Shown here: positions 33,801-45,174 of the stretch, piece after piece
How the letters are laid out: each line of letters begins with the position of its first letter
Position numbering within the stretch: position 1 is the stretch's first letter
Source of the DNA: Lepas anatifera
Taxonomy: Eukaryota > Arthropoda > Thecostraca > Lepadidae
Assembly: GCA_034440635.1 (NCBI GenBank)
Contig: JAOTON010001570.1
Span: 496,001 to 560,000 of the forward strand
DNA: 64,000 nt
Reading direction: 5' to 3'
Notes under the pieces: generated by a model
Told to the model about the DNA's origin: nothing
What the model saw: the letters and a program-made list of their open reading frames with translations, nothing else
Databases searched by the model: none
Made by a program: the position numbers and the translations under genes

Positions 33801-33950
33801 AGTGCGGCGCAGCATAAATTCAGTTGGTTCATGTAGTGCGGCGCAGCATAAATTCAGTTGGTTCATGTAGTGCGGCGCAGCATAAATTCAGGCGGTTCAT
33901 GTAGTGCGGCGCAGCATAAATTCAGTCGGTTCATGTACCGCGGCGCAGCA
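33801..33950 (+). repeat. 34-bp satellite, right part
   Basis: It continues the array of 32881-33146 after the inserted element, with the same unit and period. Confidence 0.9.
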
Positions 33951-34016
33951 TGGCTGCAGGTAATGTGACCAGCGGCGCAACGTTGCATCAGGAGCAACAG
34001 AGTTATTTCACCAAAT

Positions 34017-34293
34017 CAGGGGCGTCACCACGGGATTTTTGCTGGGGGGACTGATCCCAGGCTGGCGATGTCCGGGGCGGGGAACAAAGTTTGAGCATAC
34101 TGGCTGTCTTTGATCCCACTGACGATATCACCCTTCTCAAAAATAATTTGGAACATTTACGTCGGTCCTCGCAAGAAATGAGGTGAAAACGCAAAAGAAC
34201 CTAAGCAGAGTCTCCATAGTTTTGATGTACGTCTCCCATAATTCGTGAGTTGGGGGCGGGGTGTGTACCTTGCCCCCACTTTCGCTTCCCCTG
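34017..34293. mobile_element. hAT-like MITE (CAGGGGCGCC family), copy 2
   Basis: The start CAGGGGCGTCACCACGGGATTTT and the internal GGGGACTGATCCCAGGCTGG and TTTGAGCATACTGG align with 4414-4606. The likely end is TTCGCTTCCCCTG. The 8-bp flanks agree at only 4 of 8, so the boundaries are less sure. Confidence 0.55.
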
Positions 34294-35555
34294 CGTAACA
34301 TGAACACCTCATGTGCGGAACACAAGGGTCCGGTAAATCCAGAAACTGCAGGCTGCAAATACGTCCCTTAAACTTCTAGCACTGGAAGGTGTGTTGGGAA
34401 CAGCAGAAAAATGAAATGAGTCCGAATGGCCCCCGTCACACCAACGACCTCCAGCTCCTGACGTTTTTCACTTTTACGGAATGTTGAAATAAGACATAGC
34501 TAACGAAATGAATAAATGACAGCACGTCAGGAGGATGCAGACCTTTTCTCCTTGCCCTCTCCTCTCGCACACTTTACCACCCGGTCAGAGGTGGGGTCAG
34601 AGCTCCAGCACGCGGATCCCACCACCCTGACAGGAAAACACATTTTTGGGCTGATAAAAACTTGTTCGATATCGGTTTATATAGATTTTTTGGCCATGTT
34701 TGACCCAAGGTGCTACATCCAAACCAAGCATTTAGGGGTGAGGCATCCTACCCAAAATGATTGCCTAAAACATCGCTTTGAAAGAAAATATACGCAAATC
34801 CATCAGAAGTGGACAAAAACTGGTGCATTCTGAAGTATCCATAGACGAATCAGCTGACCTATGTTGTAATTAATTTACCAAAAAATATGAGGTATCCTAC
34901 GAAGACTGTGCCATTAGGGAATACTGTGCCTGGCCCCAGCTGTCTAGTATGGTCAGTCAGAGCAGAGTAGGAGGGAAGGCTAAAGGGAACTAAAGTGACC
35001 AACTTATCACGGGCGGTACACATGAGTTGTGTTTCAATGCAAAGTAAAGGAAATAAATGACAAAATAGTAGTACAAAGGTCCATTTTTTGCTGAAATATA
35101 GCCGATCACTGAACCTTGAGAGCAGCCTGGTTACCAAATTCCATCAAATGTATTGCAGATAAGTCGGCCCTGTTGCAAATAATCTGCTGGTTTTGGCTTT
35201 TTGGCTCCAGACAATGTAGCGATGCCTCTATGAGCGAGAAGTTGCCACTTTTGGCCACTTCGGGAAAATTAAGAATTCTAGATGCTACCCACGACCCCTA
35301 GATCTTTTTATATTTGTTTATTCATTTTGGCACCATTGGATTCAGGAGATCTCGAATAATGGGAAAAGCCACCGCCAACCAACAAATTGCATGGTCGCTG
35401 CAAAATGGTGGGCACCCTAAAACAACATGCTTGATTGCACCCCCGGGCCGAGTGAGGAGTATGGTGCAGAGGCGCGGTTCGGTTCCGATTGGGCGCCGAT
35501 TCTGATTTCTGCCGACAACCAGACCAGAAAAACACAAGAAAACGTTCCGAACCAA
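34294..35555. other. Gene-free stretch downstream of gene 1
   Basis: AT-rich sequence; ORFs up to 105 codons are unrecognised. Part may belong to the 3' UTR of gene 1. Confidence 0.35.
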
Positions 35556-35561
35556 TTTATT
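35556..35561 (-). promoter_or_regulatory. Possible polyadenylation signal of gene 1
   Basis: AATAAA on the minus strand, about 270 bp after the gene 1 stop codon. Position is plausible; not otherwise verified. Confidence 0.3.
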
Positions 35562-35831
35562 TCTGTGAGGCAGTGTGGCGCGGACCCCCCAGCCGCCGGG
35601 CTCGGTCTCCGCCCGCCCCCTCAGGGGTCAGCGGGGTCAGCAGCGCGGGCGGCGGCGGGCCCACGCTGGTTCAGAAACCAGCTAAGTACGGTGGCGGTCC
35701 GCCGGGAGAGCTGAACCCCACCGCACCCTCAGTACCGACATCTGGTGCCGAGTCTCGTCATCAGCTCACTAGCTTCCTCCGTATGCCGCGTAGCGCCGCT
35801 CCACACGCTTCACCGCTCGCCCAGGCCCTCC

Positions 35832-36086
35832 TTACTCGTCCTCGACCGCCTCGGGCACAAACGACAGCACAATGGCCTCCTTGGGTCCCAGCGGCACCGT
35901 ATTGAGTGCGACGCGCGTGCCGGAGCGGGTGGCCTGGTTGGTGGCCTGCGAGCTGCGCACGGCCACAGTGGCCTCGTCCGGCAGCCGCTTGTCGCCGCTG
36001 ACGTTGACGTCCTCCGTCTGGTCGGAGGTGTTGATGATGAACACGTAGCCGGGAGAGCCATCCTGCAGTCGCATGAAGGCGAAGGT
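35832..36086 (-). CDS. SLC3A2-like: Gene 1 exon 6 (C-terminal beta domain)
   Basis: 255 bp from acceptor CCGCAG| to TAA at 35832-35834. It encodes TFAFMRLQDGSPGYVFIINT and ends LGPKEAIVLSFVPEAVEDE. This is the all-beta C domain of GH13 proteins. No C-terminal anchor, consistent with a type II protein. Confidence 0.9.
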   Translation of the reverse strand, partial: TFAFMRLQDGSPGYVFIINTSDQTEDVNVSGDKRLPDEATVAVRSSQATNQATRSGTRVALNTVPLGPKEAIVLSFVPEAVEDE

Positions 36087-39000
36087 CTGCGGGCAGCGCC
36101 GTGGCACGGTCAACAGGTGCAGCGGGGTCTGAAGCACTGACTGGGGGCTGGTCAACCGAATTAGAGGGACTCTGCACAGCACACGAAGAACAATTGTTAC
36201 CATTCTTTTCGGCATGAAGTCACTCAGTCAACGTCGTAACAAGTTAGCAATGTCCAAATTCTTCGACCTAAGGCTTTCTAAGCCCCAATCTACCAATGAG
36301 CTTATCTCCGTCCTGCAAACTTTGCCTGTGTATGGGAACAGTTTTAAGCGAGATCCCGGCGGAACAAGTCTGCTGTGGCGAAAACAGATAAATACATGTT
36401 TTAAGCTACCTACAGGCTGGTGCATCGCCTCCAGCAGGGTCCGGTCATTAGCCAGAAAAAGTAGGGGAACTTGCTCAAGTGACGCTGCACTACAATAAGA
36501 AAAACCAGAATTTAAACAAATACTCTTTTTGTAATTTACGCCGTTACATCTCTGTATAATAAAACATGGGCACCCACCGCCACATTGTCCAACTGCACAA
36601 GCAGCGAACGTTTCTAAAGTGCAAATCAATGCTGGGATGGCCCCACACTCACCGAGTTGCTAGTGATGAGCTCTGTGTAGCTGCCGGAGGTCAGCGAGGC
36701 GGACGTCTGCCTCAGCCGCAGCAGCTTCTTGTAGACCTTCAGGTGACTCTGCTCGGCGGCCAGCTGGGACTCCACGTTCACCTCCTTGTACTCGGAGCCC
36801 AGCGGCGCCCACGGCGTGCCGTTCTCCGAGAAGCCAGCGTTCCTGCCCGCCGTCCACTGCATCGGCGACCTCTGGCTGAAGCGGCCGCCGGCGTCCGCCA
36901 TGCCCAGCTCCTCGCCGTAGTAGGTGAACGGCGTGCCCGGCAGCACCAGCACCAGCATGTTGAGCGCGTCCACCGCCTCAGCTCCCACGCGAGTCGCCAC
37001 TCGCGACACGCGCGGACCGCCCAGCATCCAGTTGGCCCAGGTGCCGTTGGGCAGGGCCGAGCGCCACTCCTCCACCGTCTCCTGCAGGCTGGTGGCGCTG
37101 AGGTCGACGGGAGAGCTCAGCTGGTCGATCAGCAGTCGGTTGGACACCATGTCGGCCATGTTGGTGCCGTTGCCGACGTACTCCATCACGGACTCGGAGG
37201 TGCCAGATGCCTCCACTATCATCAGCCTGCCGACCACAGAGATCACGCTAGTGAGCGCCAGTGGCGTCGCGGGGTAGTGTGATGTGGATTTGCATCATTT
37301 CAACTTCGAGTTTTTGAAATTTGTATTGAGGGCTTTAATTGGTTCTATGCAATTCAGCAAGTCTCTAGGAACGCTCTAGACAAATACTATGCTATACTGA
37401 ACGTTTTGGCATTGTTGTTATTGACACTGGTTCATACTTGGGCACCGCCAAGCATAACAAAACCCACGTGCGGTGGTAGTGACATTGTCGTCAAATTGAA
37501 TTATTTGTTTCCGAGAACAATTTTCATTTTATTCGATGTAGTATCCGATGAACTACCAGGGACATGACTATCTCCAGAGTGATTTCAGGAGCAGGTGATA
37601 TCCCGTCCGTGTTGACGCTGTATGAGCTGCGGACTAGCTGCGATGCTTCTGACCTGCGCTGGGGGTCCTCCTCGTCCCCTGTGGTATACTCGTCGCACAG
37701 CTGGCGCCAGCTGGCCAGCGTCTCCAGCGTCTCGGGCTGGTCGCCATCAGCGGCCGCCACGTCCAGGTCCTCCGGCTCGAACAGGTGCTGTACCTCGCTC
37801 AGCCTGCCGCCGGTACGTCCGTCAGAGTCGTGAGAGACCGAGAGGAGCGCAGCTAAGTGGAGAGGCCTTGAAAAATCATTTAACAAGTCGAGTCTTAGAC
37901 GGTTTAACACCCAGAAGGTGAAATTAAGCGTATGTCAGGGTAAACATCGATACATTGTTTATCAGCTGTTTCTCCGGAGCCCGTAACGGGTGCAGACCCC
38001 GCGCTGATATAGAGGGCAGAGTAAAGTAGAAAAGGTGGCGCTGATGGGCGGAACGGCAAGTGTGCCGAACCGCGTTCTGGACCTCAAATGTCACAGTGAT
38101 ACAGAAGACTAACTTCAACATCTGTATCCGTTGAGAGAGCGGCAGGGATCAACTTCTTTGCTTAGCTACACAGCTTGGCCTGCTGTCGAACATTTTCCCG
38201 CAAAAATAGGGAAAAGAGCCAGAAAATAGTAAGGAATAACTGTGGTTTCAGTTGTGTTTTACAAATCCCATGTTATGACCGCTGTCCACATTGCATTCAT
38301 TATCGGATCCAAAAGGATGCCCGGCAGGACGACACCATACCCGACCAGAGGGCCTAAGGCGGATGTTTGGCTCCCCAAGCGGGTCTAGTAAAACTGCAAA
38401 CATTGTGGCCCTGATGAGAAGGGACAATGTTTCTCATCCCTACCATCTAACGCAGTGGAGGTCGGGATGACAGTCAAACCATCAGCCTAACAGCACTGCT
38501 TCTCACCTGAACCCGTCGACGCCTTTCTCCAGCCAGAATCGGAGCACGTCCAGCATCTCCTGCTGCACGCTCTCGCTGCGGTAGTTGAGGTCGGGGGAGG
38601 CGGGGCCGTTGCGGCAGTAGTACCACTGTCCCCGCTCGGAGTTGTACTCCCACGCCGAGCGGCCGCCGTCCGCCGTCCGCCAGGCGTTGGGAGGCCCGCC
38701 GCCCCTGCCGTTCGACCAGACGTAGTAGTCGGTGTAGTTGGCCTCGCGACGGACGGAGCGCTGGAACCAGTCGTGCTGGTCGCTGCTGTGGTTGGGCTCC
38801 AGGTCCAGCACCAGATGCATCTCTGTGGATGATGGGCTAAATTAGGCTACTGGTGCTGGCTTTAGCGAGCTGTTTCAATGAAGGATCTGTCCACCTAGTG
38901 CGGACTGAGAATGGCAACCATATCCCACGGGTACACTGAGCACCGTCTTAGTGGAATTAGGCTACTGGTACTGGCTTTAGCGAGCTGTTTCAATGAAGGA

Positions 39001-42000
39001 TCTGTCCACCTAGTGCGGACTGAGAATGGCAACCATATCCCACGGGTACACTGAGCACCGTCTTAGTGGGCATTCCTGGGCCTAGGGAAAGTCTGGCCCC
39101 GACAAGACATAGACGCATGCTTTGGCTAAACTCTTCCGTGGTACATACTACATGACCTCTGCGAGCTCCTCAAAATGCAGTGTATTCGTACAAGCACACA
39201 CCCCTTAACTGCTTTATCGCAATGAATTTATGATGCAAGACACAGTTGAATCGTTTGCTCTAAAAAAATCCGGCAGCGCCACGCTCACCTTTGGCCTTGA
39301 CGTCCTTGAGAAGGGCGTCGAACTCCTCCATTGTTCCGTAGGTAGCATCTATCGCGCGGAAGTCGGAAACAGCCCCTCCCTCGTCCTCGGTCGGAGACTC
39401 CAGCACGGGCGACAGCCATACTGACTTGGCCCCCGTATCCGACAGGTAGCCCAGCTTAGACCGAAGACCTGCGGGCAGAAACGTCTTTGTCACTGAGATG
39501 AAGTGATGGGGGGCTTCATGGCGCACTACTGCCAAGGTTACACGACTGGATTGAAGTGATAAGGTTGTTTAAAGCAACTGGTGTCATCAGGCGCGAAGCG
39601 TCCTACTCTGGCACGTGCTGCAGGACATTCATGTCCGCACTTTTATGTCACCCGGGTGTCTTTTCTCGTTGTGTACTTTAAATGTAGTGTTATTTTATGA
39701 GAGTGAACTAACTACATGAACAAATGGGCGCTTTGCATGACCACCAAACGATAGTTTGATGTATTGCCCGGAGCCTCTGTTCCCAACAGCCTTGTTCGAA
39801 TGACAGCTGTTCATTTCTACGCCGGGTATGTGCCGTTCTTGGATCACGGGTTCGAACGAGTAGCGTTTCATCACGAGCAGGGCCTCTTGCCGTTTGTGGT
39901 ATCGGCTTTCAGGGTACATTCTGGCTTTGTTGTTTCTCTTTTATGACCGTTCCAAACGACCGAGGCGGCAGGTACCTTGGTAGGAGGTCAGGGCTTTGGG
40001 GCCTCGAAGCGGATTGTGCATCCTTTCACCAGGACAGTTTCGGAACACAAACCGGCAGTAAGCTATGCTATGTTTTGAACATGCTGGGATAAACAATTTT
40101 AAAAGCACCTAAAGTCCAACTTGTCCAACGGCACATAACTCCATGGTTGTGTCCCGTGGCGGTACTGTCCGATGGAACGAAGAAAGTGTTAAATAAACGC
40201 ACCGCAGCATAGCAAAATACCTTCTCCCGAGGGCTGAGAGAGCCTGCAAGCCTGTCACACCATTCAAAGCCTCATCGAATAACAGCTTTGTTGATTTGGC
40301 TGTCTGGCTGTCTACCTCCTCATTGTTAGCTTTTCGCTTTATCTTGTTTTAACCGCCACTCAACCCTTTAGACACGATGATCTAGAATATACAGATACTT
40401 GAAGGGGAGTGGAATGCACGAGCTAGGTCATATTGTTATTTGAAGTTGGCGGGCAAATATTGTTTATAAAGTAGATTTTCCGCTAATAAGCAACCTATAA
40501 TATTTCGATGAACATCACCATTTAACGTAGAGGCTGGAAAAAGATAATCAGACTAATCCTTTCTGTAAGGAAGAAGTATTGCTCAGCGTTTTCCCACTCC
40601 TCAAAAACTATTAGCCGGCTACGACTTTGAAGGCAAACAGAGTCAAACTGAGAGAACGCTACCCTAAATCCACAATTGTACTTGAAGAGTGAAATGTGTG
40701 TTTCCCTGTTCCCGGTGTACGGCCCGTTCTGTGAAGCCCTCCGTTCCGTTGAAAGGCGCGGCCGGATGTGCGGGCAATACAGTTGCCGGGCCGCAGCACA
40801 AGTGGAGCCAATTGCCACTGACGAGTCCAAATGGCGCCGAACTCTGGCCAGTGAGGCACGGCTGTGTCGGGGGGGACAGGGGGATTGGGCACGTGCTGAG
40901 GCTCGCATAAGGCTTCCACCCATCTGCAGCAGTTGTGCAGCCTCTGCAGAGGCGAACCCAGCAGCCGCATTTGCAGATCGGACATTCGCTTTCCACGGGT
41001 AAAATTGCTAAACATGGACCAGAATTCGGTCACGTGCTCCAACTGTGATACCGTTACACACTGAAATCTGGAGCGCTTTATTCGATCTCGCTCATTGAGC
41101 GTCGGAGGTGAGGTCATAATAAATACCCAACCTCTGCTATATAATAAAGGAAGGCCGCTAATTATCGGATTACAACCCATCCAACGCAAAACCAATGCAC
41201 TACGCTATTTTTGGTAGTGTGTTACGGCATGACAAAAGTTAAGCGCAGCAGGCTACGCTTGACGCTCAGCTACTCAACGCTACATTTTCAGAGCTACGGC
41301 TACGGAAATATCTGACGGTAACGCAGCACAGGCCGTCTCTGTCCACAACCCGAGCCGGCTGTTGGGAGGAGAGCGTGTGTCGCCGTGGCGTTTGTTACCG
41401 TGTCCGGTAACTATTGCTGAGGAAGGGCACACGTGACTGTGGTTCCACGACTGCGCAATATATATATAGTTTTTCAAATACCCTCCACTATCTAAATGGC
41501 TTGTCTTATTCAACAGGTGCTTCTTTACAACTTCCCACAGAACAGAGTTCCTGCGACGCTGCACTCTCTAAATAATCTAGGATCCTCCATTGCAGCGTAA
41601 GAGGTTTTACAGAGGGGCCCTCTGATTTATTCAGGGCCTTGCTACATACCCCTTTAAGCCAGCTAGCATCCTATTTCCGAGTAACTAGTAGCTAAATAAC
41701 ATTTACCACAGTTCCTCGTAACTCTCTGGTTGCTACTAGTATTTAACCGAACCTCGCAGTCGCGCCTGTCCCATCCGAACACCGGAGTGGCAGTTTGGGC
41801 CCCAGCCCTCCCGTTAGCCTGCCTCCGCCCCTGCCACTAGGACGGGAGCTCTCGCTGTGCTTCAGCTGCACCCGAGGTTGCATCGATCCGTGACCCGGCC
41901 CTGGGGAGGACGGGGTGGGAGAGGAGAGGGACAACGCCCGTCACAGCGACGGCAGCGCCGCGCCGCGGACGCGCGAGGTGGCAGGATGTCGACAGAGCTG

Positions 42001-43278
42001 TGAGGCTGCGGCTATTCCCAGAGGCGTCAGCGTCGCACCGACCAGCCCGGACCAAACCGGTTTTTACCGGTCTGGGACGGCAGCTGCCGCGGCTTTAGAC
42101 CGGAGAAACAGCCGTCTGGGTACTGTGCTCATGGTGTCATGTTGCTTCTGATGAATAGTCAACAAGTATAAATTGGCAAAACCGGGGGATGGGTAAAAAA
42201 TGGGCAAAAACCGGGGGTAGGGTAGATCCTCCGAGAGTCGACCGAAATGAGTTACATATAGGCCGGGCGGTGATAACCCGACGTCGTTTTCCTTCTGAAC
42301 ACGCCCCAAAATCATAAAGTTGCGAGGCGTTAGCTTGATGGACGGGACACTCTCAGGTCACGGTTGACGATTCGGGGAAGGAGGAGGCCATGATCCTGTG
42401 GCACCCAGTAAACCAAGTAAATTTAACTCGAATAAACTCAGACAATAAACTACGCGTCGTTTATACAATATGAATATGCGGGACATTGAAGCTTCTAACA
42501 TCACGTCCGTGGTTTGAAAATGTCCAAGAAAACACCATGGAAATCGTAACGAAGCAGCTGTCTACATTTCACTCGCTTTTACCAACAAGACAGTGCTGTG
42601 TGCACAATGCGTGGCTACGTTTTATCCTCTGTGAAACTTACATAAAAATGGTCACTATGAAAAAAGTGAAATGTCGATACAAATGGGGTAGGAACTGGCC
42701 AAATATTCTATCACAATTATCTTTATCATAACACTTTTGTCTTTATCATATTAATTTACGTTTCAACCTGAACTTTTGTAATACAATCTCAGTTTAAAGC
42801 TGCACCAGGTTCGGGAAATTGACAGCCAGCTGTCACGCTTCCACTCACCGGCAATGTCTCCCACGCCGTCTCCGTCGGCGTCCTTGAAAGACCGCGCGTA
42901 CACCTGGTAGATGGGGTCCTTCTGCCACCAGTCCAGCTTCTGCTGCGGCGCACACTTGGGGCCCAGCACGATGATGACGATGGCGCTCACCAGCATCAGT
43001 AGCCACACGATCCAGAAGAGAATGAACAGCGCCCAGCGCAGTCTGACCCAGAACGGGTCGTTGGCGTACCGCATGAGCTCCTCCTTGGTGAGGCCGGAGA
43101 ACTCGGGCTGCGTCCTCGGCACAGCTCCCTCCAGGTCGGCGTCGCCGTTGGCCGACTTCAGCATCACCACCGGCATCTTCTCCGGGCTGCCGGTCAGCGC
43201 CTGTGCTTCGTTGGGCGGCATGTTGTCCTCCTCGTGGCCAGGCCCGTTCTGTGTCATCTCGGCGCCGTCCTCCCCCAT
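35832..43278 (-). CDS. SLC3A2-like: Gene 1: CD98hc/SLC3A2-like amino-acid transporter heavy chain
   Basis: Six exons on the minus strand, 42849-43278, 39289-39468, 38507-38822, 37654-37803, 36653-37226 and 35832-36086, join in frame (phases 1,1,2,2,0) to about 634 residues, near the usual size of SLC3 proteins. Residues 59-109 match the SLC3A2 N-terminal region: FSGLTKEELMRYANDPFWVR, a membrane helix at about 83-105, then Cys109 in VLGPKCAP, the position of the Cys that in CD98hc forms the disulfide with the light chain. The rest is an extracellular GH13-type barrel. Catalytic residues are lost: GFRLS in place of GFRxD (Ser311), GGPR in place of the xxHD motif (Arg431), and the GYD motif reads GGA. 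The acid/base Glu remains (Glu364). I infer a non-enzymatic chaperone subunit for amino-acid exchangers at the plasma membrane. The start ATG has a strong context (GAGATGG). Exon 4 is 48 bp shorter than its partner in gene 2. Confidence 0.88.
36653..37226 (-). CDS. SLC3A2-like: Gene 1 exon 5
   Basis: 574 bp, acceptor CGGCAG|, donor TCG|GTGAGT, phase 2 to 0. It encodes LMIVEASG (Glu retained), NGTNMADM, TWANWMLGGPRVSRVATRVG (HD replaced by PR) and LPGTPFTYYGEELGM. Confidence 0.9.
37654..37803 (-). CDS. SLC3A2-like: Gene 1 exon 4 (nucleophile lost)
   Basis: 150 bp, acceptor CGGCAG|, weak donor AG|GTCAGA, phase 2 to 2. It begins RLSEVQHLFE where gene 2 has RLDAMKYLLE, so the GH13 nucleophile Asp is Ser. 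It then reads PETLETLASWRQLCDEY. The acidic end YTTGDEEDPQR and the 48-bp deficit relative to gene 2 fit loss of an active-site loop. Confidence 0.8.
38507..38822 (-). CDS. SLC3A2-like: Gene 1 exon 3
   Basis: 316 bp, acceptor CCACAG|, donor CAG|GTGAGA, phase 1 to 2. It encodes MHLVLDLEPNHSSDQHDWF (GH13 region I) through FWLEKGVDGFR. NHS and NYT sequons are possible N-glycosylation sites. Confidence 0.9.
38841..39070. repeat. 115-bp tandem duplication in gene 1 intron 2
   Basis: 38841-38955 and 38956-39070 are nearly identical (a clear difference is TGGTGCTGG versus TGGTACTGG). The near identity implies a recent duplication or an assembly duplication. Confidence 0.9.
39289..39468 (-). CDS. 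SLC3A2-like: Gene 1 exon 2
   Basis: 180 bp between CCGCAG| and |GTGAGC, phase 1 on both sides; the same length as gene 2 exon 2. It encodes GLRSKLGYLSDTGAKSVWLS and the degenerate EDEGGAVSDFRAID, where active maltases have FGYDISDF. Confidence 0.9.
39469..42848 (-). other. SLC3A2-like: Gene 1 intron 1
   Basis: 3.38 kb between donor |GTGAGTGG (42848) and acceptor CCGCAG| (39469). ORFs within it (for example 178 codons at 40659-41195, minus) have no recognisable domain. A GC-rich block lies at 41750-42070. No element ends identified. Confidence 0.7.
42849..43278 (-). CDS. SLC3A2-like: Gene 1 exon 1 (cytoplasmic tail, membrane helix, start of ectodomain)
   Basis: 430 bp from ATG to the donor GCCG|GTGAGT, phase 1. 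It encodes an acidic tail, the SLC3A2_N-like region, the helix WALFILFWIVWLLMLVSAIV, Cys109 and the GH13 opening WWQKDPIYQVYARSFKDADG with the DGDGVGD calcium-loop motif. Confidence 0.9.
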
Positions 43279-44282
43279 CTCAGCTGCCGCGGTTGCAGTC
43301 TATTTGCGTCGCGTCCGTGTCGCTGCTCGTGCCCGTCTGCTGTCGCTGGCGCGGCGCCCGCTCAGCCGGCTGTGGCGGGGAGCGGGGGTGGGGGGCGGAG
43401 GCCGACCTCGCGCGCAGGCCCGTGCGCAGCCGCGCCGGCAGAGGGGGCAGCACCGGCACGCTGACGACATGCCACCGTCAGCCGGGCAGAACGGGGTCGA
43501 TTGCGAGAACCCGGCAGCCGTGGGTGGCCGGTGGAGCTGTCAACAATCGGACACGCTTGTTTGATGAGTCTGAACTTCAGGTTGCGTCTGTAAATGCAAG
43601 CAAACACAGAGTATAAATCAACAGGCGCCAGTCACCCCGGTGGGATGCTCATCTGGGACTGATGCCCTCTGCAGACGGACTGACACTTCCACTGCTTCCG
43701 ATGAGTGAAATCGATCCCCGCCCACGATTCATCGGAGCGTGGGGAGGTCTGGATGGAGCCAGAGGTGCCATTTTGACAACACATCAAGTCCAGTCCAGCG
43801 CGATAAATAGAATGCAGAGTGCAGTCTGTTTTGTACTAACTTTCGAATATTATTGACCAGTGAGTCACTAGCAACTAGCAACAGAGGTCCAAACCCCACG
43901 GTGCCCGGTGGAGTGCGCCACTCGGTCAAGCTGGATTTTCAACGCACTTCTGTATTATTTTTACTCAATTTTCCACTCACTTTTCGGGTAGTGTTTTTGC
44001 AGAATTTCATAATGCTGATCGGTATAAACTCACCCAAAATAACTAGGTACATGTTAACAGAATATTCGTTTCTAAACTTGAACTGCGGGATTTAATAAGG
44101 TTTTAATTGACCCTGTCATATTTACGCGCATTGACATTTACGTTGCGTGTTTAAAAGGTAATGGTAGGTGTTGAAAATAATTACTTTATAAAACAAGGCT
44201 TTGCGCAACAGTTGTTAGCTTCCTCGTATTTCCTTGCTTGACTTTTTCATCTGTGCAGGCCCGCCTCAACCCGCTCACGAGC

Positions 44283-44475
44283 TGTCGTGCCCGCGTGACT
44301 GTGATATTTGCGGACCGCTGCGGCGGTGTAGTTTAACAACGCGTCGGTGTTGTTGTCTTGGAAGTGCAGACGGGGCCCGCGCACGGAAGTCACCACCAAA
44401 AAATATCACTGAGGCGTTTATATACCCAACACCGCCGCAGCGGCCCGCAAATATAACGGTCACGCGGGTACGACA
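44283..44475. mobile_element. MITE with about 40-bp inverted ends
   Basis: TGTCGTGCCCGCGTGACTGT at the left pairs with the complement of the right end, TGTCGTACCCGCGTGACCGT. Pairing continues through ATATTTGCGG and CCGCTGCGGCGGTGT. The central part contains a TATATA-bearing segment. The superfamily is undetermined because no target duplication is clear. Confidence 0.75.
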
Positions 44476-45079
44476 CCGCGGCAGACCTGTACAGAAGAAG
44501 TAAAAAGACCAGTCAAGCAAGTAAATACAAGGAACCTTGCAATCATTGCTATTTCTTTTCCACACCCAACATTGCATTTTGAACGCCTACCTAGGGACCG
44601 TTGCATTTTAAACGCACCGTAACTGTCACTCCGCGTTAATATTACCACGAAATGGCTGCCTTTTAGGCTTCTTCTTATACCATAATGATGCGAACTGCCC
44701 CAACTCACCGATAAAATGACGCGCAGCCACTGTGCAAAAATATCACACTAGTAGAGCGCGCCTGTACAGATGAAGCAATACAACTAGCCCAGCAATAAAA
44801 TTCAAGAATCCTAACAACTATTGCACAAGGCGAAACTCACAATATTGTAACTTTTGAAGATTCCACCCGCCGACTATATTTTCCAATCTGAATTGCACAC
44901 TCGGTACCCAAGCGCAAAACCATTTTTTGGGACGACCACCATAGATGATAGTAAAAGACGGTGCATGCATGTCCATTGTACCCATAGGCGTCGAAAGCGG
45001 CGGCAGCGGGGGGAGGGGGAGTAACCGATTCTCCAAATTTCCCTCGAGGAACGTTTTTGGAGTCGATGTATTTGAATCC

Positions 45080-45174
45080 AGGGCAGAACGTGACCATCCC
45101 CGCTCGAGGGCAGAACGGGACATCCCCACTAGAGGGCAGAACGTGATCATCCCCGCTCGAGGGCAGAACGTAAC
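45080..45174 (+). repeat. 27-bp tandem repeat, about 3.5 copies
   Basis: The unit AGGGCAGAACGTGATCATCC followed by CCGCTCG starts at 45080, 45107, 45133 and 45160. Confidence 0.85.

Noticed and set aside
36566..37282. 238-codon plus-strand ORF
   Set aside because: It is the antisense shadow of gene 1 exon 5, which has clear GH13 similarity and matching splice sites.
40659..41195. 178-codon minus-strand ORF in gene 1 intron 1
   Set aside because: No recognisable domain, competing ORFs on the other strand, and intronic position on the same strand as gene 1 without splice support.
42911..43564. 217-codon plus-strand ORF
   Set aside because: It is antisense to gene 1 exon 1 and the GC-rich upstream region; no domain.
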